Origin: Anaplasma phagocytophilum str. Webster
GTDB taxonomy: Bacteria; Pseudomonadota; Alphaproteobacteria; Rickettsiales; Anaplasmataceae
Assembly (NCBI RefSeq): GCF_000964685.1
Contig: NZ_LANS01000001.1
Location: 186,001-250,000 of the forward strand
DNA length: 64,000 bases
Direction of reading: 5' to 3'
Every line of letters starts with the position of its first letter. Position 1 is the stretch's first letter. This document shows positions 19,377 through 29,196 of this stretch, one piece after another. The position numbers and the translations under genes are program-made. The notes beneath the pieces are model-generated. The model saw only the letters and a list, made by a program, of their open reading frames with translations. It was not told the DNA's origin and did no database searches.

Positions 19377-19712
19377 ATGCTATTTCAAAAAAGGAAGAGC
19401 AACCTTTATACAAGAAGGTAGAGACAATAACCTCCATTACACCCACTAAATTTGCCGAATTTCCATATACGAGCACAATGATCTTCCATGGAATTACGTA
19501 CATTTCATGGATTACACGTATAAGTTTCTTTGCAATAGCGAATTGGCTGCATCCAGCCAAACTTGCGAGATTCAAGCTTTACACCCTTTCTATCCTTTAA
19601 GTAAGGACATACCACCTCAGTCTTTCCCTTACACTAAAATCTCTCAGCTTGCTAAACACTGAACTGTAGTATCACCAAGAAGAGCAGCCTAAAGATATCA
19701 CCTTAAAACGTC
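19377..19712. other. Gap between the p44 remnant and fabH
   Basis: About 335 bp with no supported gene. A minus-strand frame entering from the p44 remnant is open to 19575, but its residues before GFKDN do not match P44 that I recognise and it has no RBS. Confidence 0.4.
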
Positions 19713-20675
19713 TTACAGCCTTATCAAACTAGCACCCCAAGTCACCCCCGCGCCTATAGCCGCAAGTAATACAAGCTGCCCTTCCTGCAATTTACCATCT
19801 CTCCTTGCATCACTCATAGCCAAAGGAATTGACGCAGCTGAAGTATTTGCGTGATCACCTATTCCAAGCACAACCTTATCCTGAGAAATACCGAGCCTTT
19901 TGGCAACCAAGTCTACAATTCTCACATTTGCCTGATGAGGAATAAACCAATCAATCGCATCAATGCCTATAGCATTCTTTTTAAGCAACCCTTCAACTGA
20001 TGATGACAATTTCAAGATAGCGTGCTCAAATAAAACCGTTCCCTTCATGCGTATATGGCCTGCCGTACAGGTAGAAGCAACCCCTCCATCCGTGTACAGA
20101 ATATCACCCAGTGTCCCATCCGTATACAGCGCTGTATCGACAATACCCCTATTTGAGGCTTTTCCATCTCCCTTGAAGACACATGCCCCCGCACCATCAC
20201 CGAACAAAACACAAGTGGACCTATCATGCCAATCCACTATCTTAGACATAGACTCGGCGCCTATTAGCAAAGCAACCCCAACTTGACCAGTTTTTATCAA
20301 ACTATCAACAACAGAAATCGCATATACAAAACCCGAGCACGCAGCGTTCATGTCAAAAGCAAACGCCTTCGTACAGCCAAGCTTTCCCTGCACCATAGTG
20401 GCACAACTCGGCAAAGTAGAATCCGGAGTAGAAGTCGCAACAACAATAAGATCCACTTCCTCCGCAGAAACTCCTGCATCACTGAGCGCAGCTTCCGCCG
20501 CCTTCACAGCCATATCGGACGTAGCTTCTCCCTCACTTACCAAATACCTGCGCTTTATACCAGTCCTACGAAATATCCACTCATCTGTAGTATCAACAAT
20601 CAGCGACAAATCCTCATTCGTAACAGCCTTATGCGGCAAAAAGGACCCTACTCCACACAATACAGCTTTCATCAC
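19713..20675 (-). CDS. fabH: 3-oxoacyl-[ACP] synthase III
   Basis: 320 residues. FabH starts fatty acid synthesis by condensing acetyl-CoA with malonyl-ACP. The Cys-His-Asn triad is in place. Cys113 lies in [11 protein letters not shown], His247 in [10 protein letters not shown] and Asn277 in [28 protein letters not shown] and [11 protein letters not shown] are also family hallmarks. It directly follows plsX, with a 4-base overlap (20672-20675), giving the common order rpmF-plsX-fabH in a probable operon that coordinates fatty acid and phospholipid synthesis. No defect is visible. Confidence 0.96.
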   Translation of the reverse strand: MMKAVLCGVGSFLPHKAVTNEDLSLIVDTTDEWIFRRTGIKRRYLVSEGEATSDMAVKAAEAALSDAGVSAEEVDLIVVATSTPDSTLPSCATMVQGKLGCTKAFAFDMNAACSGFVYAISVVDSLIKTGQVGVALLIGAESMSKIVDWHDRSTCVLFGDGAGACVFKGDGKASNRGIVDTALYTDGTLGDILYTDGGVASTCTAGHIRMKGTVLFEHAILKLSSSVEGLLKKNAIGIDAIDWFIPHQANVRIVDLVAKRLGISQDKVVLGIGDHANTSAASIPLAMSDARRDGKLQEGQLVLLAAIGAGVTWGASLIRL

Positions 20676-21715
20676 CCCATTTCACTTATTTCCGAAGCTA
20701 TCTTTGAAACTATAGCATAACGCGCAGAATGCACAGCAGTTTTAATCGCACAAGCGTAAGCCTTGCCATCCGCAGATCCGTGACTCTTAACTACGACACC
20801 ATTCAACCCTACAAGCATAGCACCATTGTACAGCTTAGGATCTACCAGCTCCATAGTTTTACGCACACTTGGCTTTAACATACATGCAGCAATCTTAGCC
20901 GTGATAGAAGACTTTACGACACCTTTGAACAGAGACATAAGCAAATTTGCTACAGCTTCAGTGGTTTTTAGCATTATGTTCCCGGAAAAACCATCCGCTA
21001 CCACAACGTCTACTTCCCCCTTGAAAACCTCCTCGGCTTCTATGTACCCATAGAAATCCATCTTGGATTTAGCAGCCCTCATCAACGAAAATGCTTCTTG
21101 CACAGCATAAGTGCCCTTCACCTCTTCCGAGCCTACGTTCAGCAACCCAACCTTCGGATCAGTTCTTCCCAATATTGCCTTAGCAAAAGCTACACCCATA
21201 ATCGCAAACTGCAACAACGCATCCGCACTACATTCTATGTTCGCCCCTATATCCAAAACCACAAAGCTACTCTTTTGCGATGGCATAGCAACCGCTATAG
21301 CAGGCCTATCTATGCTGTGTATAGTACCTAATAAGTGTCTGGAAATTGCCATAAGAGCGCCAGTATTCCCCGCAGAGACCACAGCAGATACCAATCCCTT
21401 TTTAAGATCCTCCACCGCATGCCACATACTAGAACGCCTACGGTGCCTTAAGGCATAAGAAGGCCTATCTGAGGACGATACAGCATCTGAAACATCTACA
21501 AACACGCTGTTGGCCTCTACAAGCTTATATTTAGCGAGTACAGGAAGCACTTCCTCTTTTTTACCGTAAATGCTGAAATGGACCTTTCCATCACAAGGAA
21601 CAACCCCCGATAATACTAAGTTTGCCCCTTCAATTACCACGTCTGGCGCTGAATCGCCCCCCATGGCATCAAGCGCTATAGATATACTATCATCCCGTAT
21701 CTCAGTCATGGACAA
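20672..21715 (-). CDS. plsX: Phosphate acyltransferase PlsX
   Basis: 347 residues. PlsX makes acyl-phosphate from acyl-ACP, the donor for PlsY in the first step of phospholipid synthesis, as a peripheral membrane enzyme. The N-terminus carries [15 protein letters not shown], followed by [52 protein letters not shown] and [17 protein letters not shown], all characteristic of the family. [18 protein letters not shown] segment near the C-terminus completes the active site. It overlaps fabH by 4 bases and starts 1 base after the rpmF stop (21716). M1 and M3 are alternative starts. Confidence 0.96.
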   Translation of the reverse strand: MSMTEIRDDSISIALDAMGGDSAPDVVIEGANLVLSGVVPCDGKVHFSIYGKKEEVLPVLAKYKLVEANSVFVDVSDAVSSSDRPSYALRHRRRSSMWHAVEDLKKGLVSAVVSAGNTGALMAISRHLLGTIHSIDRPAIAVAMPSQKSSFVVLDIGANIECSADALLQFAIMGVAFAKAILGRTDPKVGLLNVGSEEVKGTYAVQEAFSLMRAAKSKMDFYGYIEAEEVFKGEVDVVVADGFSGNIMLKTTEAVANLLMSLFKGVVKSSITAKIAACMLKPSVRKTMELVDPKLYNGAMLVGLNGVVVKSHGSADGKAYACAIKTAVHSARYAIVSKIASEISEMG

Positions 21716-21892
21716 CTACACTTTCGATTTTGCTACTTGTTTTCCGTTATAATATCCACCCAAACACACATGGTGTGATAATTTATACTCTCCTGTTGTG
21801 GGATCAATCACCACATTTGGTGCTACAAGCCCAAGATGAGAGCGATGCATATTGCGACGCGACTTGGACTTTTTTCTCTTAGGTACAGCCAT
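21716..21892 (-). CDS. rpmF: 50S ribosomal protein L32
   Basis: 58 residues from ATG 21892, starting [19 protein letters not shown], the typical L32 N-terminus. A longer frame to 21997 exists, but its extra 35 residues are unlike L32. The protein has [17 protein letters not shown] and ends KQVAKSKV. It is the first gene of the rpmF-plsX-fabH unit, the conserved bacterial arrangement. Confidence 0.96.
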   Translation of the reverse strand: MAVPKRKKSKSRRNMHRSHLGLVAPNVVIDPTTGEYKLSHHVCLGGYYNGKQVAKSKV

Positions 21893-22369
21893 GGCACAAC
21901 TCTTATTGACCAAAGTCTTGATTATCACCCAGAAAACAAATATTCGCAACAGCACTTTCACAAGATTACGCACATTTTTCAGCCACGCTGCATGCATATG
22001 CTATATTTAGGATGCGCACGAAAAGTGCTACCTTACCCTTTCTATCATCCTGCTATGCAAAATAAGGCATAGATTTTTAGTGTAAGTGCTGGGTATGTCA
22101 CACTAAGGATAAATCTCCTGTAACATAATTCAGGTTTTTGAGGATTGTAACACCATATGTCATAATGTGTATTACCACGTACCCGCATCGCTGCTGTAAA
22201 ACAGCTCGCACGAATGTGAATAACATACTTCGTATCTCAATTCGGGTATTGAGACATAGATTTGCATTCATGAAACAGTGTACTCTGCTGTTATAGCTAA
22301 TTTTTGATGCAAAATATGCATTAATACCCTACTATTATCCACACTTTTCCTACCACCTGTAACGTGTTT
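21893..22369. other. Divergent intergenic region between rpmF and tgt
   Basis: About 475 bp without a gene. It contains a perfect 7-bp inverted repeat, TCTCAAT-(6)-ATTGAGA, at about 22233-22252, and a weaker CTGTAAAACAG hairpin near 22190. Neither is followed by a T run, so they are not obvious terminators; an operator or transcript leader structure is possible. Promoters for both genes must lie here, but I could not place them with confidence. Confidence 0.4.
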
Positions 22370-23548
22370 ATGTATAGAAATTTTAACTTTAAAGTTCTGT
22401 TAGAATCCGGAAAAGCAAGAGTTGGTACAATCACAACTCCTCACGGGTCTATTTTTACTCCAGCATTCATTTTCTGCGCTACCAAGGCCTCCATAAAGTC
22501 TCTAAAAATACAAGATGTGCAAGAATGCGGCACTCAAATCATTCTATCTAACACTTACCATCTTATGCTGCAACCCGGAGAGCAAGTAGTTGAATCACTA
22601 GGTGGCTTGCACAAAATGATGGGCTGGAACGGCCCCATGCTTACAGACTCAGGTGGATATCAAATCTTCAGCCTAGGTTATGGTTCTGTCTCCGAAGAAC
22701 TTAAAGGGAAGTTACGCAAATCATCAGGTACGTCCCTGATAAAAATTGATGAAAGTGGCGCGCGCTTTAGATCATATATAAACGGTAGTACCTACCACCT
22801 CACCCCCGAAAGATCTGTAGAAATACAGCGCAAATTAGGAGCAGATTTGGTGGTAGTGCTGGATGAGTGCACTCCATTCCACACAAGCTATGAATACACA
22901 AATCAGTCCATGCTTATGAGCACCAGGTGGGCACAGAGATCTCTAGAAGCCTTTAAAAGCACAGACGATGGATCACAAGCCCTATACTGCGTGATACAAG
23001 GAGGTGTGTATCCTGACCTACGTAAGACTAGCTGTGAGTTCGCAAATAATTCTCCTTTCTTCGGACATGCAATAGGAGGATCTCTTGGTGCCTGTAAGCA
23101 ACAGATGTACGATATAGTGTCTCTAACTTACAATATGCTCGATAAAACTCGTCCAGTACACCTCTTGGGCATCGGGAACGTAATAGATATATTTCACGGA
23201 GTCCTACAGGGTATCGATACTTTCGACTGCGTGTATCCTACAAGAATTGCACGCCATGGAGCTGCTCTCGTAAAACCCGAGAACAGAGATATGCATGGAA
23301 GAGAATACATAAACCTGAATTCCGCAAAATTCAGAACCAGTACAGATGCAATAGAGCAAGATTGCATCTGCTATACATGCAGAACACATTCAAAAGGATA
23401 TCTACACCACCTACTGAAGGCAAAGGAGCTACTAGCCTATTCATTAATAACCATACACAACATACAGTTCATGAACGACCTGATGCAACTCATTAGAAAG
23501 TCAATCAGCAACAATAGCCTACAACAAGAACTGACTCGATGGAGCTAG
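22370..23548 (+). CDS. tgt: Queuine/preQ1 tRNA-guanine transglycosylase
   Basis: About 392 residues from ATG 22370; a GTG two codons upstream is an alternative start. Tgt swaps G34 of tRNAs with GUN anticodons for preQ1. TDSGGYQIFSL holds the general-base aspartate. LGIGNVIDIFHGV and FDCVYPTRIARHGAALV carry the nucleophilic aspartate region, and CICYTCRTHSKGYLHHL is the zinc site. RFRSYINGSTYHLTPE and VIQGGVYPDLR are also typical. No other queuosine genes are adjacent, so precursor supply must come from elsewhere. The insertion-free length matches the bacterial enzyme. Confidence 0.95.
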   Translation: MYRNFNFKVLLESGKARVGTITTPHGSIFTPAFIFCATKASIKSLKIQDVQECGTQIILSNTYHLMLQPGEQVVESLGGLHKMMGWNGPMLTDSGGYQIFSLGYGSVSEELKGKLRKSSGTSLIKIDESGARFRSYINGSTYHLTPERSVEIQRKLGADLVVVLDECTPFHTSYEYTNQSMLMSTRWAQRSLEAFKSTDDGSQALYCVIQGGVYPDLRKTSCEFANNSPFFGHAIGGSLGACKQQMYDIVSLTYNMLDKTRPVHLLGIGNVIDIFHGVLQGIDTFDCVYPTRIARHGAALVKPENRDMHGREYINLNSAKFRTSTDAIEQDCICYTCRTHSKGYLHHLLKAKELLAYSLITIHNIQFMNDLMQLIRKSISNNSLQQELTRWS

Positions 23549-23624
23549 TATGCAACCATCACGAAAGTCCACGGTTACATTTTGGATCCACCATAGCGCT
23601 ATGTGAAATAAAGAATGCTAAATC

Positions 23625-24383
23625 CTATGGATGTTCCTCAAGATAACCCTTAACTACGTCTGATTTGGGATTTTGAAAAACCTCTTGAGTGGCACCTTGT
23701 TCAACAACCCTACCTCCTGAGAAAAAGATAACCTTATCAGATATCTTCTTCACCTGCTTTATGGAATGCGTAACAACCACTATCGCAAAGTTCTTCTTTA
23801 AGTCTCTAATCAGATTCTCAACAACACCCGTTGCTACAGGGTCCAATGCAGAACACGGCTCGTCCATCAGCAACATTGTAGGCCTTACAGCAATAGCCCT
23901 CGCTATACACAACCTCTGTTGCTGCCCACCTGACAGCTTACACGCATTATCTCTAAGTCTGCCACCAAGCTCTTCCCAAAGCCCCACGCTTCTTAAACTA
24001 TCCTCCACTATGCTGTCGAGCTTCTTTTTACTCCTGGCCAACCCATGCAACTTGGGACCATAAGCGATATTGTCATATATAGACTTGGGAAACGGATTGG
24101 GCTTCTGAAACACCATCCCAACCTTTGCCCTAAGCAACACAACATCAGTTGCGTCAGAAAATACATCCATACCATCAACGATGATCTTGCCATCCACTTT
24201 GCAATTTGGCACAAAATCATTCATACGATTAAAACACCGCAAAAACGTTGACTTGCCACATCCTGAAGGCCCTATGAGTGTGGTGATTTCTCTCTTACAT
24301 ACGTTGAGATTTACATCGAACAAAATCTGCTTCCCCTCGTACCACAGATTCAGGTCCTTAACTACAGCATGAACATCTTGCAT
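23625..24383 (-). CDS. pstB: Phosphate ABC transporter ATP-binding protein
   Basis: 252 residues. PstB is the ATPase of the high-affinity phosphate importer. It has Walker A GPSGCGKSTFLRCFNRMND, where the FNRMND extension is typical of PstB, then MVFQKPNPFPKSIYDN, the signature LSGGQQQR, Walker B LLMDEPCSALDP and THSIKQ for the switch histidine. The permeases PstA/PstC and the binding protein are not next to it, unlike the usual operon. It converges with tgt; a 12-bp palindrome (CATAGCGCTATG, 23592-23603) lies in the 76-bp gap between them. Confidence 0.95.
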   Translation of the reverse strand: MQDVHAVVKDLNLWYEGKQILFDVNLNVCKREITTLIGPSGCGKSTFLRCFNRMNDFVPNCKVDGKIIVDGMDVFSDATDVVLLRAKVGMVFQKPNPFPKSIYDNIAYGPKLHGLARSKKKLDSIVEDSLRSVGLWEELGGRLRDNACKLSGGQQQRLCIARAIAVRPTMLLMDEPCSALDPVATGVVENLIRDLKKNFAIVVVTHSIKQVKKISDKVIFFSGGRVVEQGATQEVFQNPKSDVVKGYLEEHP

Positions 24384-25203
24384 ACAAATTACGCTCCACG
24401 CACAGAAATTGAGTATAAAATCGCAGTACTATTCCCAAACATACTCATATCCCCCAAAATACCACGCACAAAGACCCACCGTTTTCCTTCACGAAGCAAT
24501 TGCACCCTTTCCTCACGACACACAACACCATAATCCTTGAAGTCTACAGTAAAAACCACGTCCTTGTAGCAGGTTTGGACAAGCTTCTACATCTATTAGC
24601 AGAAAACATTCCAAGACAATCAAGATTTTTATTATTAAAACTAGAACTACAAATCTTAGCTATGATTACATTGCGAGCAACTTTCCAATAACATAACTTG
24701 AATTCCTGTACAAGGCTATCCCAGGCATATTACGAACAATTCAGCAAGGTTTACGAATAAACACTGCATCATATACAAGCATATAGAGTAAAGATCATCT
24801 AAAATCTAGGTCCTAGTCACAAAACAACGCAATCACACTATCACCCAATACATATAGACGAGCTCACACCACTAATAACACCTCAATCAAGACATAAATA
24901 CTTTTCTCAGAGGAAATTTTCTACCGAAACAACTAAATATTTAATACAACAAATTTACACTGATACAACGTAAAAAGCTAATCGAGATCTTTCCCAAGCA
25001 TCAGCCGCTCAGTAAGTTTATCGCTATAATCACACCACATACGCTCCAAAAGCATGCCTAAATCACCGTGCCTCCAGAGAAAATCAATAGAAATTATATA
25101 TCACAAACAAATCCGCCTTATCTTCACACCTTATACCACTTCATAGCTCTACGGCGGTTATCACACTGAACACATAACTTAAGAAAACCCTCGTGCAGCT
25201 CTG
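24384..25203. other. 0.8 kb gene-free region
   Basis: No gene supported. The longest frame (63 codons at 24500-24691, plus strand) has no RBS and matches no family I know. No strong repeats or hairpins were seen. Confidence 0.5.
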
Positions 25204-25698
25204 TTATAATTCGTGGTTTATAGAGCAGTAACTTCCTCGGTAATGTAACAATGGATCATCATCCTCTAAAGTAGCACAGTCTAAGACTCGCCCTACCACA
25301 ATTTTGTGATCACCCCCATCGTATAATCTGTAAAGAGCACAGTGAAAATACGCAATAGACCCACATATTACGGGAATTCCTGATAGCTTTATATAGTCAT
25401 GACTGTCCCAATTTTCCACAAGATTACAAGCAAAATCCTGGGAGACATCCTTCTGAGCATCACTGAGGATATTTACTACGAACTCCGTACACTGGCTAAA
25501 TGCAGCAAACCGAGAAGACGACTTCTGTATTGAAAACAGAACCAATGGGGGATCTAGAGATACGGAATTGAACGAACTTACAGTAACACCATGCTGAGCT
25601 CCTGAAGAATCAACTGTGGTGACAACCGTGACACCCGTAGCAAACCTCCCCATGCACGACTTAAAACGCTTAGCAGATATACTTCCTAATTGTTGCAT
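25204..25698 (-). CDS. Flavin reductase-like FMN-binding protein
   Basis: 164 residues from ATG 25698 (MQQLGSISAKRFKSCMGRF). A longer frame reaches 25797 but would overlap ubiA by about 80 bp and adds residues unlike the family. The family reduces or binds flavin using NAD(P)H, often as the reductase partner of a two-component monooxygenase. FATGVTVVTTVDSSGAQHG, followed by TVSSFNSVSLDPPLVLFSI and SRFAAF, is the classic N-terminal half; HKIVVGRVLDC and PLLHYRGSYCSI form the C-terminal part. The partner is not apparent. It follows ubiA on the same strand, so a role near quinone metabolism is possible but unproven. Confidence 0.88.
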   Translation of the reverse strand: MQQLGSISAKRFKSCMGRFATGVTVVTTVDSSGAQHGVTVSSFNSVSLDPPLVLFSIQKSSSRFAAFSQCTEFVVNILSDAQKDVSQDFACNLVENWDSHDYIKLSGIPVICGSIAYFHCALYRLYDGGDHKIVVGRVLDCATLEDDDPLLHYRGSYCSINHEL

Positions 25699-25718
25699 GC
25701 ACAAAGCACAACAGGCAC

Positions 25719-26597
25719 CTAAACTATACGACCCAAACACACGCCTAGAAACAATAGGATCCCTGCGTATATGTTCGTCTTGAACATATACATGCATCTA
25801 GCCGGATTGTCAAAATCTGTCTTCCTCCACTGGTAGTAGAATACTCCTGCACTTTTCAAAATAAAGACATAGTATGGCCAGCTGAGTGATGATACGACTC
25901 CAGCACATACCCACATCGTTATTGTCAAGATATACAGACGCTTCACATATAGTCCGGTATTGTCTCCAAACTTTAATGCAGTACTACCCAAACCTAACCT
26001 AGCATCGTCTACCTTGTCCTGATGTGCATATATTGTGTCAAAAGCTGTAGTCCAGAATATGCATCCTATGTACAAAAGTATAGAACCGAACTTTACTTCA
26101 TTTGCAGCCATTGCGGAACCTATCAGAATTCCAAAATTCCACACAATGCCAAGCACAAACTGTGGATATGAAAAAAATCTCTTCATCAGTGGATAAAGTA
26201 CAACGCCGCAGAAGCAGATTATGCTTAGATATAGAGACAATTTATTTGTAAACAATAAAATCACACCGGCAATGCACAGCAGGACAGCTAAGGCACATAA
26301 CCCCTCACGCACTTTCAAACGCCCGCAGGCTATTGGCCTGGATTTTGTTCTGTGTACATGGATGTCTATATTCCTATCAAAGATATCATTGATGATACAC
26401 CCAGCAGATCTCACTACCAAAGCTCCAATCGCTACAAGAACAAACAATTTTAGTACGCTGTATAAGCTGTTAGAAGCGAGAACGATACTTGCACAAGTAG
26501 GAAATGTTGCTAGCAAAGATATCTCGCAGCTATGCAGCCTTATCAACTGAGAATACGGAACCAGAGCGCCAAATACCTTCTTTACCCTGCTAAACAT
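25719..26597 (-). CDS. ubiA: UbiA-family prenyltransferase (4-hydroxybenzoate polyprenyltransferase)
   Basis: 292 residues from ATG 26597, chosen because GGAGG lies 6-7 bases upstream; the frame also extends to a weaker start at 26624. UbiA attaches the polyprenyl tail to 4-hydroxybenzoate in the inner membrane during ubiquinone synthesis. The first aspartate motif is NDIFDRNIDIHVHRTKSRPIA and the second is DTIYAHQDKVDDARLGLGS, both ligands for Mg-prenyl diphosphate. Eight or nine hydrophobic segments fit the family. The IspA-type synthase at 9.9 kb could supply precursors for the long tail. Confidence 0.95.
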   Translation of the reverse strand: MFSRVKKVFGALVPYSQLIRLHSCEISLLATFPTCASIVLASNSLYSVLKLFVLVAIGALVVRSAGCIINDIFDRNIDIHVHRTKSRPIACGRLKVREGLCALAVLLCIAGVILLFTNKLSLYLSIICFCGVVLYPLMKRFFSYPQFVLGIVWNFGILIGSAMAANEVKFGSILLYIGCIFWTTAFDTIYAHQDKVDDARLGLGSTALKFGDNTGLYVKRLYILTITMWVCAGVVSSLSWPYYVFILKSAGVFYYQWRKTDFDNPARCMYMFKTNIYAGILLFLGVCLGRIV

Positions 26598-27000
26598 ATA
26601 TTTCCTCCACAACACACACAGCAAATATAAACGGTGAATTCAAAAAACACCTGAGAATATTTTTGCAAGAAACCTGCCACTATAACATAAACCTCTATTA
26701 CACACCAACAGATTAGCCCTCCGTTTCAATTTTGTGCGCGAAGCCTCTATGCAACTTGTAATTGGACCCCTACGCTTCAAGACCAATAGACTTTCTAGTA
26801 CGTGGCCAAAAGAATACCAGAAAGGAATAGTATAAATTAGCTAAGGTCAACTATAACGACGATTCTTCATATATGCGACAAGCGTAATAGTGTCAGCGAC
26901 GATCATACTGGATCGTCTACGAGGTGTAGATTGTCGTTTGTAGTGTAGATTATAGAATTATGACAGTCCTAGTTGAGTAGGTATTTTTCTCAAAATAGGG

Positions 27001-27262
27001 CTATCTAGCTCTGCATTTTTGTTGCGTAGCAATGCCAAAACACTTTCCGTAATTAGCGCTATAATTGCTCATTGAAGAAACTTGACACAAAAAAGCCTGT
27101 ACCCACCATTATATCTAGAAAATGCCCTGAGGGGTCTGGAACTATCTAACCCTGCCTTTTTATTGCATAGCAATACCGAAACACTTCCCATAATTAGCTA
27201 TATTTGCTCACTAGAAAAACTAATATACAAAAGCTGATACCCGGCATTATCTAGAAAATTCG
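27001..27262. repeat. Imperfect tandem duplication, ~141 bp period, upstream of rpmH
   Basis: Two copies start CTATCTA-C and run through CTGC-TTTTT-TTGC-TAGCAAT, then AAACACTT-CC-TAATTAGC, and end at TTAT-TCTAGAAAAT. Copy 1 starts at 27001 and copy 2 at 27142. They differ at many positions and by small indels, so the duplication is not recent. Both lie upstream of the candidate rpmH promoter. Confidence 0.8.
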
Positions 27263-27277
27263 TGCAGGTCTTGGGAC

Positions 27278-27306
27278 TTGACAATATGTGGCACAAACTG
27301 TAGCTT
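27278..27306 (+). promoter_or_regulatory. Candidate sigma-70-type promoter for rpmH-rnpA
   Basis: A perfect -35 hexamer TTGACA at 27278-27283 is followed by a 17-bp spacer and TAGCTT at 27301-27306, a poor but plausible -10 box. The predicted transcript start, about 27313, would be some 33 bases before the rpmH ATG. The call rests only on the hexamers and spacing. Confidence 0.45.
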
Positions 27307-27345
27307 GATAGCGTATTGGCGCTAGTAAATTTGTTAGGTGAAGCG

Positions 27346-27480
27346 ATGAAAAGAACTTTTCAGCCAAGTAGGATTGTGAGAAAACGCAGACATGGTTTTC
27401 GCGCAAGAATGTCTACTAAATGGGGAAGGAGAATCTTGAATAGACGCCGTGCTCAGGGTAGGAGTATTCTGTGCGCCTAA
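27346..27480 (+). CDS. rpmH: 50S ribosomal protein L34
   Basis: 44 residues, missed by length-filtered gene searches. The sequence starts [20 protein letters not shown] and continues [20 protein letters not shown], which is unmistakably L34. The end overlaps the start of rnpA by 10 bases. The rpmH-rnpA pair is the near-universal bacterial order, although dnaA is not next to it. Confidence 0.97.
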
Positions 27481-27833
27481 AGGGTCTTGTTACTCTCAAA
27501 AAAAGGAAAGAATTTGCTCATGCTAGGTTGCATGGGCGCACTGTTAAGAGTGGTGGTTTGCTGCTACAAGCTGTTGATGATCCTGGTTCAGGGTCTCCAG
27601 GCTGTGAAAGCGTTAGGGTTGGTTTTACTGTAAGTAAAAAGTCTGGAAATGCTGTAGTACGTAATAGAATAAAGCGTAGGCTCCGCGTTGCAGCGCAGAA
27701 TGTAATAGCTAAAAACGCGCATAGGGGGTTTTATTATATCTTGATTAGTAGTCGTCGTTTGGCTGACGTTGGGATGGGGGAACTACTGTATAGTTTAGTT
27801 ACTTGTCTTAGGAGGCTGGGTTTGCACTTATAA
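27471..27833 (+). CDS. rnpA: Ribonuclease P protein component
   Basis: 120 residues, GTG start at 27471 inside the end of rpmH. RnpA is the protein cofactor of RNase P, which matures tRNA 5' ends. The N-terminal [20 protein letters not shown], the strand [19 protein letters not shown] and the signature [12 protein letters not shown] (RNR motif) are all present. Translational coupling with rpmH through the 10-base overlap is likely. Confidence 0.95.
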
Positions 27834-27864
27834 GTCACTTTTTCATCGTTATTGATTGTAGGCT

Positions 27865-29196
27865 ATGTACTTTTTGAAGTTGTTTTTGGCTTTTCCGGCA
27901 GTTTTCCTTTTGCTGTTTTCTGGGTTTAGGCTTTCTTTTTCCTCTAGGTGGTTGCAATTACGTAGTTTTGCCGATGCCATATCGTGTTTGCTGAAGAATC
28001 GGGGTGCTGAATTTTCTTCACTGGCAGCGCTGTGTGCGATTGTGGGCGGAAATCTTGGAGTAGGTAACTTATCCGGTACTGCTGTTGCTCTGAGAGCTGG
28101 AGGTCCCGGCTTCATAGTATGGATGGTATTCATAATAATACTCACATCAATCATAAAATATGCAACTTGCTATATTAGCATCCGCACACGGGAGGAACGA
28201 AATGGTAGGACGTTCGGAGGGCCAGTTGTATATTCACAACACGCTTTTAAGACAAAGTGGGCTTCACTTGCAGTAGCCATTATAACGATGGTTTGCGCTG
28301 TAACCGTGGGAAACTTGGTTCAAGTAAACTCCTTATCAATATCTATGCACCTTATAGGTCAATCACCTCTAAGCGCTGGTATAGTAATGGCTATAGCACT
28401 GTTCATAGTAACAAATCTGGGATCTCTAGGTAGAGTAGTATCCAGAGTGGTCCCTGCGATGACCATATTCTATATTGTGTTAGCTGGATTAACGCTCGGC
28501 AAGTTTGGTAGCAATATCATACCATCATTAAAGCTAATACTCGAAAGTGCATTGAGTCTGAGTAGTCTTCGTGATGGGGCTATATTAGCTTTGGTCGCAG
28601 AAACCTTTACAATAATTCAAGTAGGGGCTATACGGGGGATATTTGCCACAGATATAGGTTTAGGGCTTGAGGGAACTGTGCATTCAATGGTAGTAAGCAA
28701 GAATGTGGTAGACAGCAACTTCGCTACTCAACAGAGTTTGGTTTCAATTATTTCTCCGTTTATCGTTGCCTTAGTAACGTTCATCACGACTCTAGTCCTA
28801 TTAACAACTGGAGTATGGACGGATCTCAGTTTAGAGAGCACCAACATGTGTTTTGCGGCTTTCACAAGCGCTTTTGGAAAACACTATACAGAGTATGCGT
28901 TGATTGCGTTAGTGTTCTGTTTCTCGCTAACAACCATCCTGACCTGGTTTATCTGCTCTAAAGAGGTGCTGGCTTACGTTTCTCACAATAACCGTTTTAT
29001 GGAGAAGTGCTGGACTGCTCTGTTTTTCTTTATTATTCCTTTAGGCTCTTTGGGAGGCTTAAGTTTATTGTGGGACATCGCTGATATATCTATATCTATA
29101 TCCATAATAATAAATACACTGGGTATATTGCTTCTGCTGAATCGTTATAAGAAAGAGATGTTCTCAGCTTTAAGCAAAGATTCGAGTAAAGAGTAG
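27865..29196 (+). CDS. Sodium/alanine (AGCS family) symporter
   Basis: 443 residues with about ten hydrophobic segments. The AGCS family imports alanine or glycine with Na+ or H+ across the inner membrane. The family signature is near the N-terminus (ALCAIVGGNLGVGNLSGTAVA, residues about 51-71, with the conserved GN-GVGN-SG pattern). GGPGFIVWM, GNLVQVNSLS and AIRGIFATDIGLGLEG are further family landmarks. Import of amino acids fits a parasite with limited biosynthesis. It starts 31 bp after rnpA and may be read from the same transcript. The substrate cannot be fixed from sequence. Confidence 0.93.
   Translation: MYFLKLFLAFPAVFLLLFSGFRLSFSSRWLQLRSFADAISCLLKNRGAEFSSLAALCAIVGGNLGVGNLSGTAVALRAGGPGFIVWMVFIIILTSIIKYATCYISIRTREERNGRTFGGPVVYSQHAFKTKWASLAVAIITMVCAVTVGNLVQVNSLSISMHLIGQSPLSAGIVMAIALFIVTNLGSLGRVVSRVVPAMTIFYIVLAGLTLGKFGSNIIPSLKLILESALSLSSLRDGAILALVAETFTIIQVGAIRGIFATDIGLGLEGTVHSMVVSKNVVDSNFATQQSLVSIISPFIVALVTFITTLVLLTTGVWTDLSLESTNMCFAAFTSAFGKHYTEYALIALVFCFSLTTILTWFICSKEVLAYVSHNNRFMEKCWTALFFFIIPLGSLGGLSLLWDIADISISISIIINTLGILLLLNRYKKEMFSALSKDSSKE

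Larger units (their letters stand above)
26598..27345. other. Intergenic region upstream of rpmH with a tandem duplication
   Basis: About 750 bp between the divergent genes ubiA and rpmH. It holds two imperfect tandem copies of a ~141-bp unit (27001-27125 and 27142-27262), listed separately, and then a candidate rpmH promoter. Confidence 0.55.

Noticed and set aside
23592-23603. 12-bp perfect palindrome between tgt and pstB
   Set aside because: No T run follows on either side, and a 12-bp palindrome can occur by chance, so it is not called as a terminator or operator.
24500-24691. 63-codon frame in the gap downstream of the flavin reductase
   Set aside because: No RBS, no family match, short length in an AT-rich gap.
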